A DNA stretch of 64,000 bases from contig CAVZMV010000002.1 of NCBI GenBank assembly GCA_963776465.1, forward strand, positions 1,178,001 to 1,242,000, read 5' to 3'. A model generated the notes under the pieces. That model searched no databases and was not told the origin of the DNA. It saw only the letters and a program-made list of their open reading frames with translations. The translations under genes were made by a program, and so were the position numbers. The stretch comes from DASRHK01 sp963776465 (lineage in GTDB: Bacteria > Pseudomonadota > Gammaproteobacteria > Nevskiales > Nevskiaceae). Within the stretch, counting starts at the first letter, position 1, and every line of letters begins with the position of its first letter. This document shows, piece by piece, positions 1-8,801 of the stretch.

Positions 1-200
1 TGATCAGGAACACCGACGCCACGGGGAACATCACGTGCGCGCCGAAGCCGTCGCCAGTGACCTTGGCTTCGTTGCCACCCACGCGTCCCTTGATCTGGGA
101 CGTGGGGATGTAATAGCCGTCGACGAAGCCTTCTGCGGCGGCGGCCGCCGGAAGGGTGGGCGCCGACAGTGCCAGCAGCAAGGCGAGTTTCCTGAGCATC
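1..200 (-). CDS. Outer-membrane beta-barrel-like exported protein (3' part cut off by window edge)
   Basis: The reading frame begins with ATG at 200 on the minus strand and runs off the window, so only about 66 residues are visible. Residues 1-20 form a typical Sec signal peptide (Met-Leu-Arg-Lys, then a Leu/Ala-rich core ending in an Ala run). The mature start has short, Gly- and aromatic-rich segments (DGYYIP, GDGFGAHVMFPV) that look like alternating beta-strands of an outer-membrane barrel. It lies 21 bp downstream of another barrel gene on the same strand, so the two are probably co-transcribed. No function can be named from the visible part. Confidence 0.6.
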
Positions 201-221
201 GTTACCCCCGTTACCGAGTGA

Positions 222-836
222 TCAGTCGTAGTAGAAGCGCAGCCCCGCGAAATAGCGGCTGGACTCGCTGTCGGTGAAGTACTCGTAGCCGCCGGTCACG
301 CACAGGCCGTAGCCGGGGCAGCCGAGCAGCTGGATGCCCAGGGCGAGATCGTCGCCGTCGTAGATGCGGATGTAACGTACTTGCGGGATTGCTTCGAAGT
401 AACCGAAGTTGGCGCGCACGCCGCCCTTCACCTGGAAGCCGGTGTCGTGCTCGTCGTCGTAAATCCCTTCGAATTGACCGCGGTTCCTGCTGTCCTGATA
501 GACGAAGTCGGCGCCGACGAAGCCGTCCAGCAGGTTGCGGACCAGCGCCAAGCGGCCGCCGAGGCCGGCGGTCACGGTCTGGTTCTGAATGCGGCCTTCC
601 ACCAGTCCCTGCTGGAAGCTGTCGCTCTCCAGGAACTCATAGCTCGCGTCGAAGAACAGATGCGGCGCCAGCAGCGCCGACAGCACGAAATCCGCACCCT
701 GGAAATCGATGTCGGACTCGCCGGGGTTGAAACGGACGTAGTCGAGCTGGAGATAGTCGTACGAAGGAGTCGCGGCCATCGCAATCGTCGATGTCCACGC
801 CAGCATCAGACCAGCCAGCCAAGACGTGCTTCTCAT
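222..836 (-). CDS. Exported outer-membrane beta-barrel protein, 204 aa
   Basis: The protein has a clear signal peptide (about residues 1-21, ending AMA before ATPSYDY). The mature part is a series of short amphipathic strands with alternating aromatic residues and Gly/Asp turns, and it ends in a Phe-Tyr-Tyr-Asp segment (GLRFYYD), as expected for a small outer-membrane barrel. Two Cys (LLGCPGYGLCV) lie close together near residue 170 and may form a loop disulfide. It is divergent from the barrel gene at 924 and is followed by a third barrel-like gene at 200. The family is not recognised, and the outer-membrane location is inferred from the strand pattern. Confidence 0.65.
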   Translation of the reverse strand: MRSTSWLAGLMLAWTSTIAMAATPSYDYLQLDYVRFNPGESDIDFQGADFVLSALLAPHLFFDASYEFLESDSFQQGLVEGRIQNQTVTAGLGGRLALVRNLLDGFVGADFVYQDSRNRGQFEGIYDDEHDTGFQVKGGVRANFGYFEAIPQVRYIRIYDGDDLALGIQLLGCPGYGLCVTGGYEYFTDSESSRYFAGLRFYYD

Positions 837-923
837 GAGGCCTCCCTGGGGCGCGATATCAGTGGCGCTTCTTGGTCGAAGGATACTAGCCTAACGGCGG
901 AGCTTGTGAAACAAGGGGCGACG

Positions 924-1676
924 ATGAAGTGGACCGATGTGCAAGTGGGCGCAGTCGTCCTGTGCGCGCTGGCGAGCGTGCCGGCTTCTGCTGCGGAGCT
1001 CAGAGTCGCGGGCGGACTCTGGGATTATCGGGTCACCGGTTATCAGGACGATCAGGGCAACGTCACCGATCTGCAGGCGTTCGCCGCGGGCCCGCAACGT
1101 GATGGATTCCTGCAGGCGGAATTCGAGCATCGCCCATCGTGGTTGCCCGATCTGGCCGCGGCCTATGCGCAGGTCAGCGGCTCCGGCAGCCAGACCACGA
1201 GCAGCGCGCCCACGCTGCCTTTGCCACTACCGCTGCCGCTTCCCGGGACCACGACGACCACGACGGCCAGCGGCGATTTCCGGGACGTCGACGTCACCGC
1301 GCGTTACGCGATCGGGTTGGGGCCGATCCGCGTGTCGCCGGGGATCACCGTCAGCTGGCTCCAGGGTGACATCGTCACCGATGATTCAGGCAGCGGCGCG
1401 CATAGCGAGCGCGACTACGACCAGGTGTTCCCGATGCTGCACCTGCAGGTCGCCTGGCCGATCGCGGATTGGCTGCGGCTCGCCGCGCAGGGAGACTGGA
1501 TCAAGGCCAAAGACGATCTGGCCTGGCAGTACAGCGCATCGCTGGAGCTCAAGCTCCTGGGGCCCGTCGGGATCTACGGCGGCTGGCACGAGCGCCGCTA
1601 CCAGGTCAGCAGCGGCGAGTCCTTCCTGGATGCCCGCCTGCGCGGAATGCGCTACGGCTTGCTGGTCCTGTTCTGA
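924..1676 (+). CDS. Outer-membrane beta-barrel protein with Pro-Leu/Thr low-complexity loop
   Basis: The open frame extends far upstream, but the ATG at 924 gives a normal signal peptide (about residues 1-24, ending ASAAE), so I take that start; the product is 250 aa. Strand-like segments continue to a C-terminal hydrophobic-aromatic end (YGLLVLF), typical of outer-membrane proteins. It resembles the TIGR04219-type (YfaZ-like) barrels by length and layout, but that assignment is tentative. Residues about 97-114 are a low-complexity loop of Leu-Pro repeats followed by six Thr, probably an extracellular loop between strands. It is divergent from the barrel gene at 836 with an 87-bp shared upstream region. 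Confidence 0.65.
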   Translation: MKWTDVQVGAVVLCALASVPASAAELRVAGGLWDYRVTGYQDDQGNVTDLQAFAAGPQRDGFLQAEFEHRPSWLPDLAAAYAQVSGSGSQTTSSAPTLPLPLPLPLPGTTTTTTASGDFRDVDVTARYAIGLGPIRVSPGITVSWLQGDIVTDDSGSGAHSERDYDQVFPMLHLQVAWPIADWLRLAAQGDWIKAKDDLAWQYSASLELKLLGPVGIYGGWHERRYQVSSGESFLDARLRGMRYGLLVLF

Positions 1677-1691
1677 TGCCTGCGCGGCGCC

Positions 1692-2309
1692 TTAGCGCTC
1701 GGCGCCGTGCACCGACGGCGTGTAGAGCGGAGTTTGCTGCGCGCCGAAATAGTCCGCGAGCGCCTTGATCTGCTCGTCGTCGAGTCCCTTGGCCTGGCCA
1801 GCCATCACCGGGTTCTTGCGCGTGCCGTCCTTGTATTCGTGCAGTGCGTGCTGGAGGTAATTGCTGTACTGCCCCGCGAGCACCGGGGCGTTGACGCCCG
1901 CCAGCGGCTGCGCGCCGTTGGGGCCATGACATGCCTCGCAGGCTTTCGCCTGATCCAGCGCGCTGTTCTGTCCGCGACCCGGCTGATCGTGCTTATGCGC
2001 CGGCGCGTGGTTCAGGTACGCGGCGATGTCCGCCATGTCCTGCTCGGAGAGCGTCACCGCCTGAGCGTGCATCGTCTTGTGCGGACGCTCGCCGGATTTG
2101 TACGCCTTGAGGGCGGCAATGATCAGTCCTTCACTCTGCCCACCCAGCCGGGGGACGCGATACGTGGGATAGACGTTGTTGTAGCTCGGGATGCCGTGGC
2201 ATCCCATGCAGGTGTTGGCCTTGATCCGGCCGGCTTCGTGATCGCCGGCGGCGCCCGCCAGCGCGGGCAGCGCAGCGAGCACGCAGGCGCCGAGCACCTT
2301 CTTGATCAT
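1692..2309 (-). CDS. Diheme cytochrome c (c4-like), periplasmic
   Basis: This is a 205-residue exported protein with a signal peptide at about 1-20. It has two class-I cytochrome c domains, each with a CXXCH heme site: CMGCH at 34-38 and CEACH at 123-127. Met residues in the second half of each domain (KTMHAQ near 79 and NPVMAGQ near 168) are the expected axial ligands. Two similar halves joined by a His/Pro-rich linker is the layout of cytochrome c4, a periplasmic electron carrier to terminal oxidases. A TATAAT-like box on the minus strand at 2371-2366 lies about 57 bp upstream of the start, without a clear -35. The gene converges with the barrel gene at 1676. Confidence 0.85.
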   Translation of the reverse strand: MIKKVLGACVLAALPALAGAAGDHEAGRIKANTCMGCHGIPSYNNVYPTYRVPRLGGQSEGLIIAALKAYKSGERPHKTMHAQAVTLSEQDMADIAAYLNHAPAHKHDQPGRGQNSALDQAKACEACHGPNGAQPLAGVNAPVLAGQYSNYLQHALHEYKDGTRKNPVMAGQAKGLDDEQIKALADYFGAQQTPLYTPSVHGAER

Positions 2310-2413
2310 GCGAGTGTCCCTCGAGTGTCTTTATTCCGGGCGCAAGACGCGGCGCCGCGGGCGCAATTATAGCTATAGTGCGCCGCGCTACGTCCGAGCT
2401 TTTTTGAAGCCGC

Positions 2414-3172
2414 ATGCACGAGCTGATTCCGCACGACGCCCAGATAATCGAGATCCGGCTCAACCGCCCTCCGGTCAACGCCCTGGATCCCGCGACCATC
2501 GTCTGGCTGACGCAGACCCTGCGCGCGGCGCCGGATCAGGGTCACAAGGCCGTGGTCCTCTCCGGTCAGCCCGGCATGTTCACCGCCGGCCTCGACGTTC
2601 CTGCGCTTCTGCAGCTGGACGCATCCGGCATGCGACAGTTCTTCTTCGATTTCTTCGGCCTCCTGCGCGCCGTCAGCGAGTCGCGGATTCCCGTGGTCGC
2701 AGCGCTCACCGGCCACGCGCCGGCCGGCGGAACCGTGCTGGCCGCGCTCTGCGACTACCGGGTGATGGCGCGGGGCGCGTTCAAGATGGGCTTCAACGAG
2801 CATCGCGTCGGCCTGCCGGTGCCGCGACCGGTCTACGTCGCGCTCGAGCGCCTGTGCGGCCCCCGCATCGCGGCCCAGTACGCGATGCAGGCGCGCGTGT
2901 TCGAGGGCGACGAAGCGCTGTCCATTGGACTGGTCGACGAGTTGGCCGCGCCCGATCAAGTAGTGGTGCAGGCACTCGCGTGGCTCAGGGGCATCCTCGC
3001 CTTCCCGTCGCAGAGCGTCGTCGCAGAGACACGGCGCTACGTCCGCGCCGGCCTGGTGGCGGCGTTCCGCGAGGAGAGCGCCGATGCCGAGACGTTCCTG
3101 CGCGAGTGGTTCAGCGCCGAGACGCAGGGCGCGCTGACGAGCCTGATCGCGCGGCTCAAGGCCAAGCGCTAG
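2414..3172 (+). CDS. Enoyl-CoA hydratase/isomerase family protein (Delta3-Delta2 isomerase-like)
   Basis: This 252-aa crotonase-fold protein probably acts in fatty-acid beta-oxidation in the cytoplasm. The oxyanion-hole segments are visible: MFTAGLDV near residue 55 and APAGGTVLAALCDYRVM near 100-117. They are followed by KMGFNEHRVGLPVP, where the Glu aligns with the single catalytic acid of Delta3,Delta2-enoyl-CoA isomerases. The second Glu of true hydratases is not obvious, so isomerase is more likely than hydratase. The gene ends 7 bp before ppx and is probably co-transcribed with it. It is divergent from the cytochrome gene at 2309. Confidence 0.82.
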   Translation: MHELIPHDAQIIEIRLNRPPVNALDPATIVWLTQTLRAAPDQGHKAVVLSGQPGMFTAGLDVPALLQLDASGMRQFFFDFFGLLRAVSESRIPVVAALTGHAPAGGTVLAALCDYRVMARGAFKMGFNEHRVGLPVPRPVYVALERLCGPRIAAQYAMQARVFEGDEALSIGLVDELAAPDQVVVQALAWLRGILAFPSQSVVAETRRYVRAGLVAAFREESADAETFLREWFSAETQGALTSLIARLKAKR

Positions 3173-3179
3173 CGGCAGC

Positions 3180-4688
3180 ATGGGGGACGAGGCCAAACAG
3201 GACGTCGCCGCAGTCGACCTCGGCTCCAACAGCTTCCACATGATGGTGGCGCGGGCCGACGGCACCGAGCTGCAGGTGATCGACCGGCTGCGCGAGTCGA
3301 TCCGCCTCGCGGCCGGGCTCGACTCCGCCAAGAACCTCGACGAAGAAGCGCGCTCGCGCGCGCTGGCGTGCCTGCATCGCTTCGGCGAGCGGCTGCGCGA
3401 CATCCCGGCGCAGCGCGTGCGCGTCGTCGGCACCAGCACCATGCGCCGCATGAAGCGCAGCGCGGATTTCATCGCCGCTGCCGAGCGCGCGCTTGGGCAC
3501 AGCATCGACGTGATCTCCGGCGTGGAAGAGGCGCGTCTGGTCTATCAGGGCGTGACGCACGGGCTCGGCAACAGCAAGCCGCGCCGCCTGGTCGTGGACA
3601 TCGGCGGCGGCAGCTCCGAGCTGGTCATCGGCGAAGGCGAGGAGCCGCAGCTGATGGAGAGCATCGCCGTCGGCTGCGTCGTGCACACGCAGAAATTCTT
3701 CGGTAGCGGCGACGTCGACCGGCGCAGCTTCAATCGCGCGCGCGTCGCTGCGCGCGTCGAGCTCGAATACCTGGAGCGGCGCTATCGCCGCGCCGGCTGG
3801 GACCTTGCCATCGGCTCCTCGGGCACGATCCGCGGCGTCTGGCGCGTGCTGATGGAGGAGAAGCTCGACGAGGACGGCGACATCACGCCGGCCGGCCTGG
3901 ACAAGCTGGTCGAGATCGTCCTCGAGCGCGGTCACGTGTCGAAGATGGACTTCAAGGACCTGCGCGAAGACCGCCGGCCGGTGTTCGCTGGTGGGCTAGC
4001 GGTGCTTTGCGGCGTGTTCGACGGCCTGGCCATCGAGCGCATGCAGACTTCCGACCGCGCTCTGCGAGAGGGCTTGATCTACGACTTGCTCGGCCGCCTG
4101 TCGGACCACGACATCCGCGAGCAGACCGTACAGACGCTGGCCAAGCGCTACGGCGCCGACCTGCAGCACGCGGCGGCGATCGAGCACAGCGCGGTGCGCT
4201 GCCTGGAGCAGGTCGCGGGCGCCTGGGACCTGGACCGCAAGAGCTCGGCCACGCTGCTGGGCTGGGCGGCGCGTCTGCACGAGATCGGGCTGGTCATCGC
4301 GCATTCGGGCTACCACAAGCATGGCTACTACATGCTGAGCCACGCCGACCTGCAGGGCTTCTCGCAGACCGAGCAGAACCTGCTGGCGGCGCTGGTGCGC
4401 CTGCATCGCGGCAAATTCAACGACGGCGTGGTGGCGGAACTGCCGTCGGCATGGCGGGAGACGGTGCGCCTGCTTGCGATCGTCCTGCGGCTGGCGGTGC
4501 TGCTGCATCGTTCGCGCGTGCCGGACATGAAGCCGCGCGTGGAGCTGGAAGCCGGCAAGCGCAGCCTGGAAGTGCGATTCCCAAAGTCCTGGACCGAGAA
4601 ACATCCGCTGACGCTCGCCGATCTGGAGCGGGAGGCCGAGTTCCTGGACGCGATCGATTTCAAGCTCAAGTTCGAGGAAAAGGAGTAG
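3180..4688 (+). CDS. ppx: Exopolyphosphatase (Ppx/GppA family)
   Basis: The enzyme removes terminal phosphates from inorganic polyphosphate, or pppGpp in the GppA branch. The 502-aa length fits full-length Ppx (E. coli Ppx is about 513 aa). The ASKHA phosphate-binding motifs are clear: AVDLGSNSFHMMV near residues 11-23 and VDIGGGSSELVIG near 139-151, with SSGTIRG further on. The C-terminal third is the HD-like helical domain (residues about 310-500, with LHEIGLVIAHSGYHKHG). ATG at 3180 follows the previous stop closely. The opposing enzyme ppk1 is encoded 4 kb away on the other strand, so both arms of polyphosphate turnover lie in this window. Confidence 0.92.
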   Translation: MGDEAKQDVAAVDLGSNSFHMMVARADGTELQVIDRLRESIRLAAGLDSAKNLDEEARSRALACLHRFGERLRDIPAQRVRVVGTSTMRRMKRSADFIAAAERALGHSIDVISGVEEARLVYQGVTHGLGNSKPRRLVVDIGGGSSELVIGEGEEPQLMESIAVGCVVHTQKFFGSGDVDRRSFNRARVAARVELEYLERRYRRAGWDLAIGSSGTIRGVWRVLMEEKLDEDGDITPAGLDKLVEIVLERGHVSKMDFKDLREDRRPVFAGGLAVLCGVFDGLAIERMQTSDRALREGLIYDLLGRLSDHDIREQTVQTLAKRYGADLQHAAAIEHSAVRCLEQVAGAWDLDRKSSATLLGWAARLHEIGLVIAHSGYHKHGYYMLSHADLQGFSQTEQNLLAALVRLHRGKFNDGVVAELPSAWRETVRLLAIVLRLAVLLHRSRVPDMKPRVELEAGKRSLEVRFPKSWTEKHPLTLADLEREAEFLDAIDFKLKFEEKE

Positions 4689-4716
4689 GTCCGCGCAAGC
4701 GCAGCGGAGCCGACGC

Positions 4717-6183
4717 TTACGCCGCGCGCCAGCATCCGTGGAACGACAGCGGCGAGTGATGCCGCAGGTAGGCGCGCGCCACCGGGCCGTCGGCCAGGCG
4801 CCGCGCGTCGAACACCGCCAGGAAGCTTTTGCCAGCAGGGCCGTCGAGCACGAGCGACAGCAGCCAGCCGCCGCGCTCGTCGCCAGGTGCTGCAGCGGGA
4901 TCGGAGGCGAATACGGGCTCGCCTGCATAGAACCCAGGCCCGAAGCGGAATTCCTGCTCGATTCTTGCGCGCTGCAGGTCGAAGACGGCGATGCCGTCCT
5001 GCACGTTGGTGCGGCGCGGCGCCAGCGTGGCGTATCCGAACTGGTGACGATGACCGCACACGGACGGATGCACGGACGGGAACTCGCCGGAGACGTCGAT
5101 GAGGATCTCCTCCTGCAGCGTCGGCCCCTTGCGCGGTATCCGGTAGCGGCGGACCAGTCCCGCGGATTCGGCGAGGCCCTCCTCGCCGCGCATCAGCGTC
5201 TTCAGCAGCGCTCGCTCTCCGAGGAAGTGGTCGGGCTCGTCATAGCCGATGAAGTCGGCCACGATCCCGTCGACGTCCTCGTAGGCGTTGAAGGCATGCC
5301 ACATGAACCGCGCCGGCGCCTCGTAGATCCGCACCGCCTCGCTCTGCTCGCGCGGGATGACGACGATCAGTCCGCCCAGCTCCGGACGCCAGCGCAGGCT
5401 GTCGGTGAAGCTGCGCCGACCCAGCAGCATCGGCAAGGGATCAAGCTTGAACGGATGCAGGTTGACGATGACGTGGTGCTCGGTGGCGAAGAAGTCGTGG
5501 ATGTAGCTGTTGCGCGGCGCGCGCACGCGCCGACGCATCTTCAGCGCGCCGTCGGCGCCTTGCACGATCACTTCCAGGTCGATGTTGCGATAGCCGTCCC
5601 AGCCCAGGAAGGTCCAGTCGCCGCTCCTGGCGTCGCACTTGGCGTGCGCCTTGTAGGTCTTCGGCGGCTTGGGCACGAGGTCGAAGAACCCGCGGGGTTC
5701 CAGTGTGCGCGCGTCGAGCGCGAACGGCGGCCCGACCTCGTCCAGCGCCATCAGCTGCCCGTTGTGCAGGTATACCGTGATCCCGGCCTGCGATTGCCGG
5801 GGGAAGCCGGGAAGATTGTCGAGCCAGCGCGGCGCCAGCGTCGTCCAGGTCGGCTGCAGAAAGCGGCCTTGCGCCGACTCGCGCTGGAACTTGGGCGTGG
5901 GCACGAAGCGGCTGCGGTAGCGCACCTCGCCGCGTTCGAAATCGAAGACCTGCAGGACGCCGTCGCCGTCGAGCAGGTGCTGCTTGCGATAGCCGTCGCG
6001 CTCGAACATGCCGGGGCCGTTGCGGTACAGCGTGCCGACGAGTCCCGCCGGCAGCCGACCCTGGACTTCCGCGGCGTAATCGAACTCCCCGGGCAGATTG
6101 GTTCCGAGCAGGATCTGCCAGGCGTCGTGCGGCGCCAGCGCGTGGCTTTGCGCGCCCGCCGGCGGCGTCTGCGGCTGGTTCAC
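4717..6183 (-). CDS. Carotenoid (apocarotenoid) oxygenase family protein
   Basis: This non-heme Fe(II) dioxygenase of the RPE65/CCD seven-bladed propeller family probably cleaves a carotenoid or other conjugated/lignostilbene-type double bond. The four iron-ligand His are recognisable: KAHAKCD (about 180), YIHDFFATE (about 229), MWHAFNAYE (about 296) and SFHGCW (about 482), together with LYRNGPG and DGDG near the N terminus. I place the start at GTG 6183, giving 488 aa. It overlaps the stop of the upstream exported-protein gene by 4 bp (GTGA), so the two are translationally coupled. A longer open frame to 6915 runs through that gene and is not credible. Sharing an operon with polyphosphate kinase is unusual. 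Confidence 0.88.
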   Translation of the reverse strand: MNQPQTPPAGAQSHALAPHDAWQILLGTNLPGEFDYAAEVQGRLPAGLVGTLYRNGPGMFERDGYRKQHLLDGDGVLQVFDFERGEVRYRSRFVPTPKFQRESAQGRFLQPTWTTLAPRWLDNLPGFPRQSQAGITVYLHNGQLMALDEVGPPFALDARTLEPRGFFDLVPKPPKTYKAHAKCDARSGDWTFLGWDGYRNIDLEVIVQGADGALKMRRRVRAPRNSYIHDFFATEHHVIVNLHPFKLDPLPMLLGRRSFTDSLRWRPELGGLIVVIPREQSEAVRIYEAPARFMWHAFNAYEDVDGIVADFIGYDEPDHFLGERALLKTLMRGEEGLAESAGLVRRYRIPRKGPTLQEEILIDVSGEFPSVHPSVCGHRHQFGYATLAPRRTNVQDGIAVFDLQRARIEQEFRFGPGFYAGEPVFASDPAAAPGDERGGWLLSLVLDGPAGKSFLAVFDARRLADGPVARAYLRHHSPLSFHGCWRAA

Positions 6184-6677
6184 GAAGCGGGGAACCGCTT
6201 GAGGGTGCGTGCGATCATGTCGCGCGCGATGTCGCGCGCTGCTGCGGCGTTGTCCGCCTCCGGGATGCCTTCGACGCGGTAGGTGCGGCCGCGGGCGTGC
6301 AAGACCAAGCCCCAGAACGGCGCGAAGGGCGACGTCGCCGCGTAGCGGAAGTAGAACGCTTCGCCTCCCAGATTGGCCGCAGCCTGCGCGCCTGCGCCGT
6401 AGAGCGCGCGCGCGTTGCCGAAATCGCGCTTGTCCGGATCGTCGCGCACCGCCAGCGACAGACCTGCCGGGGCTTCGTCCTGATAGTAGTTGCAGACCAG
6501 GACGTCGCCGCGCAGCAGGATCGGCGCACCCTTGCGCCACGGATGCTGCGAATGCGCCGAGAGCTGATCCGGCGACACCAGCGCGTCGCAAGCGGCGTGG
6601 GCGGGCAGCCGTTCGGCGTGCGCCACGCTGCCGCAGAGCAGAGCGCCCAGGAGCGCGGCGCGTGCTGCGGGTGTCAC
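6180..6677 (-). CDS. Exported hypothetical protein between ppk1 and carotenoid oxygenase
   Basis: The product is 165 aa with a signal peptide (about residues 1-21, ending VAHA). The mature part has two conserved-looking Cys (AACDAL near 30 and LVCNYYQ near 62), possibly a disulfide, and segments such as GGEAFYFRYA that suggest a small mixed alpha/beta periplasmic domain. The start is GTG at 6677, which overlaps the ppk1 stop by 4 bp. Its own stop overlaps the oxygenase start in the same way, so all three are one tightly coupled operon. I do not recognise the family. Confidence 0.7.
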   Translation of the reverse strand: MTPAARAALLGALLCGSVAHAERLPAHAACDALVSPDQLSAHSQHPWRKGAPILLRGDVLVCNYYQDEAPAGLSLAVRDDPDKRDFGNARALYGAGAQAAANLGGEAFYFRYAATSPFAPFWGLVLHARGRTYRVEGIPEADNAAAARDIARDMIARTLKRFPAS

Positions 6678-8740
6678 GCCGTCGTCTCTTCCAGCAGCTT
6701 CTGCTGCATGCCCTTGGCGCCCTTACGCACCCGCGTGTAGCTGCCGTCCTGGTGCAGCGTCCAGGTCTCGGCGTCGTCGTTGAGATAGCCGTGCAGGTGC
6801 TCGATGACCCGCTCGCGGATCTTCTTGTCCAGGATCGGGAAGGCGATCTCCACGCGCCGGAACAGGTTGCGCTCCATCCAGTCCGCGCTCGAGAGGTAGA
6901 CCTCGGGATCGCCACCGTTCTGGAAATAGAAGATGCGGTGATGCTCCAGGAAGCGCCCGACGATCGACTTCACCCGGATGTTCTCCGACAGGCCCTTGAC
7001 CTCCGGACGCAGCGAGCACATGCCGCGCACGACCAGATCCACCTGCACGCCCGCCTGCGAGGCGCGGTACAGCGACTTGATGATGTCGGGCTCCACCAGC
7101 GCGTTCATCTTGGCGATGATCCGTGCCGGCTTGCCCCTGCCGGCCCACTCGATCTCGCGCTCGATCTTCTTATGCATCTCCTTGGCGAGCGTGAACGGCG
7201 ACTGCAGGAGATGCTTCATCTTGCTGGCCTTGCCCAGGCTGGTCAGCTGCAGGAATACGCCGTGCACGTCGCGGCAGGTCGCAGGATCGGCGGTGAACAG
7301 CCCGTAATCGGTGTACTGCCGCGCCGTCTTGGGGTGGTAGTTGCCGGTGCCCAGGTGCGCGTAATGACGCAGTCCCGCTTCTTCACGTCGCACCACCAGG
7401 CTCATCTTGGCGTGCGTCTTGTGGCCGACGACGCCGTAGACGACGTGCGCGCCGACCTCCTGTAATTTTTCCGCGAGGTCGATGTTGTCGGCCTCGTCGA
7501 AGCGCGCGCGCAGCTCCACCACGACGGTGACTTCCTTGCCGGCGCGCGCAGCGTCGATCAGCGCGTCCACGACCGGCGATTTCGCGCCGGTGCGATAGAG
7601 CGTCTGCTTGATCGCCAGCACCTTGGGGTCCTTCGCCGCCTGGCGCAGGAACTCCACCACCGGCGCGAACGAATCGAACGGATGATGCAGCAGCACGTCC
7701 TGCTCGCGGATCGCCGCGAACACGTCGCCGCCGGCGAAGGCCTTGGGCAGCCGCGGCGTGAACGCCGGATATTTAAGGTCGGGACGCTCGACCAGATCCG
7801 GTATCGCCAGCAGGCGGTTGAGATTCACCGGCCCGTTGCACTGGTAAACGTCCGCCAGCGTCAGCTGCATCGTGTTCATCAGGTACTGCCACATCGCCTC
7901 GGGGCAGTTGTGCGCGACCTCGAGGCGCACGGTATCGCCCCACTGGCGCTGCGACAGCTCGCCTTCCAGCGCCGCGAGCAGATCCTCGGTCTCCTCTTCG
8001 TCCACCAAGAGGTCGGAGTTGCGGGTGACGCGGAACTGGAAGCAGCCGCTGGCTTCCATGCCGAAGAACAGGTCGTCGACATAGGCGTGGATGACGCTGG
8101 AGAGGAACACGAAGTCGTACGGGCCGGTGCCCACGACGTCCTTGGGGATCTGGATCAGCCGCGGCAGCGCGCGCGGCGCCTGGACGATGGCGAAGCCGGT
8201 GTTGCGGCCGAACGCGTCCTTGCCCGACAGCGAGACGATGAAGTTCAGCGACTTGTTGAGGATGCGCGGGAACGGATGCGCGGGGTCAAGGCCAATCGGC
8301 GAGAGCACCGGCATCAGCTCGTTGGTGAAGAACGAGCGCAGCCAGGCGTCCTGCTCCTTGCTCCACTCGTTGCGGCGCAGGAAGCGGATCTTCTCCTTCT
8401 CCATCGCCGGCACCAGCACGTCGTTGAACACGCGGTACTGCTCTTCGACCAGCTTGCGGGCGCGCTCGCTGATGGCGGCAAGCAGCTCCTGCGGTCCGAG
8501 CCCGTCGGGCCCTTTCTGGGCGACGCCGTGCTCGGCCACCTGCATGAGGCCGGCGACGCGGATCTCGAAGAACTCGTCGAGGTTGGAGCTGGAGATGCAC
8601 AGGAACCGCAGCCGCTCCAGCAGCGGGATCGACTCGTCCAGGGCCTGCGCGAGCACCCGTCGGTTGAACTCCAGCAGCGACAGCTCGCGGTTCAGGAACA
8701 GGTCCGCTGGCTGCAGCTCGACGGGGGTGGGGGCGTTCAT
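6674..8740 (-). CDS. ppk1: Polyphosphate kinase 1
   Basis: PPK1 makes long-chain polyphosphate from ATP. The 688-aa protein, counted from ATG 8740, has the full family layout: N-terminal FLNRELSLLEFNRRVL near residue 16, then SSSNLDEFFEIRVAG, and the C-terminal catalytic PLD-like domains. The autophosphorylated His lies in GHKTHAKMSLVV and the second catalytic His region in EHHRIFYF, followed by SSADWMERN. The frame stays open to 8830, but that start would overlap the envC-like stop at 8802, so 8740 is preferred; 8758 is possible. It heads the ppk1-exported protein-carotenoid oxygenase operon. Confidence 0.95.
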   Translation of the reverse strand: MNAPTPVELQPADLFLNRELSLLEFNRRVLAQALDESIPLLERLRFLCISSSNLDEFFEIRVAGLMQVAEHGVAQKGPDGLGPQELLAAISERARKLVEEQYRVFNDVLVPAMEKEKIRFLRRNEWSKEQDAWLRSFFTNELMPVLSPIGLDPAHPFPRILNKSLNFIVSLSGKDAFGRNTGFAIVQAPRALPRLIQIPKDVVGTGPYDFVFLSSVIHAYVDDLFFGMEASGCFQFRVTRNSDLLVDEEETEDLLAALEGELSQRQWGDTVRLEVAHNCPEAMWQYLMNTMQLTLADVYQCNGPVNLNRLLAIPDLVERPDLKYPAFTPRLPKAFAGGDVFAAIREQDVLLHHPFDSFAPVVEFLRQAAKDPKVLAIKQTLYRTGAKSPVVDALIDAARAGKEVTVVVELRARFDEADNIDLAEKLQEVGAHVVYGVVGHKTHAKMSLVVRREEAGLRHYAHLGTGNYHPKTARQYTDYGLFTADPATCRDVHGVFLQLTSLGKASKMKHLLQSPFTLAKEMHKKIEREIEWAGRGKPARIIAKMNALVEPDIIKSLYRASQAGVQVDLVVRGMCSLRPEVKGLSENIRVKSIVGRFLEHHRIFYFQNGGDPEVYLSSADWMERNLFRRVEIAFPILDKKIRERVIEHLHGYLNDDAETWTLHQDGSYTRVRKGAKGMQQKLLEETTA

Positions 8741-8801
8741 CGGACCGTCATAGTACATCTGCCGATCGCTGCCTAATGTGACAAGCCCCCGCGCCGTCCG
8801 G

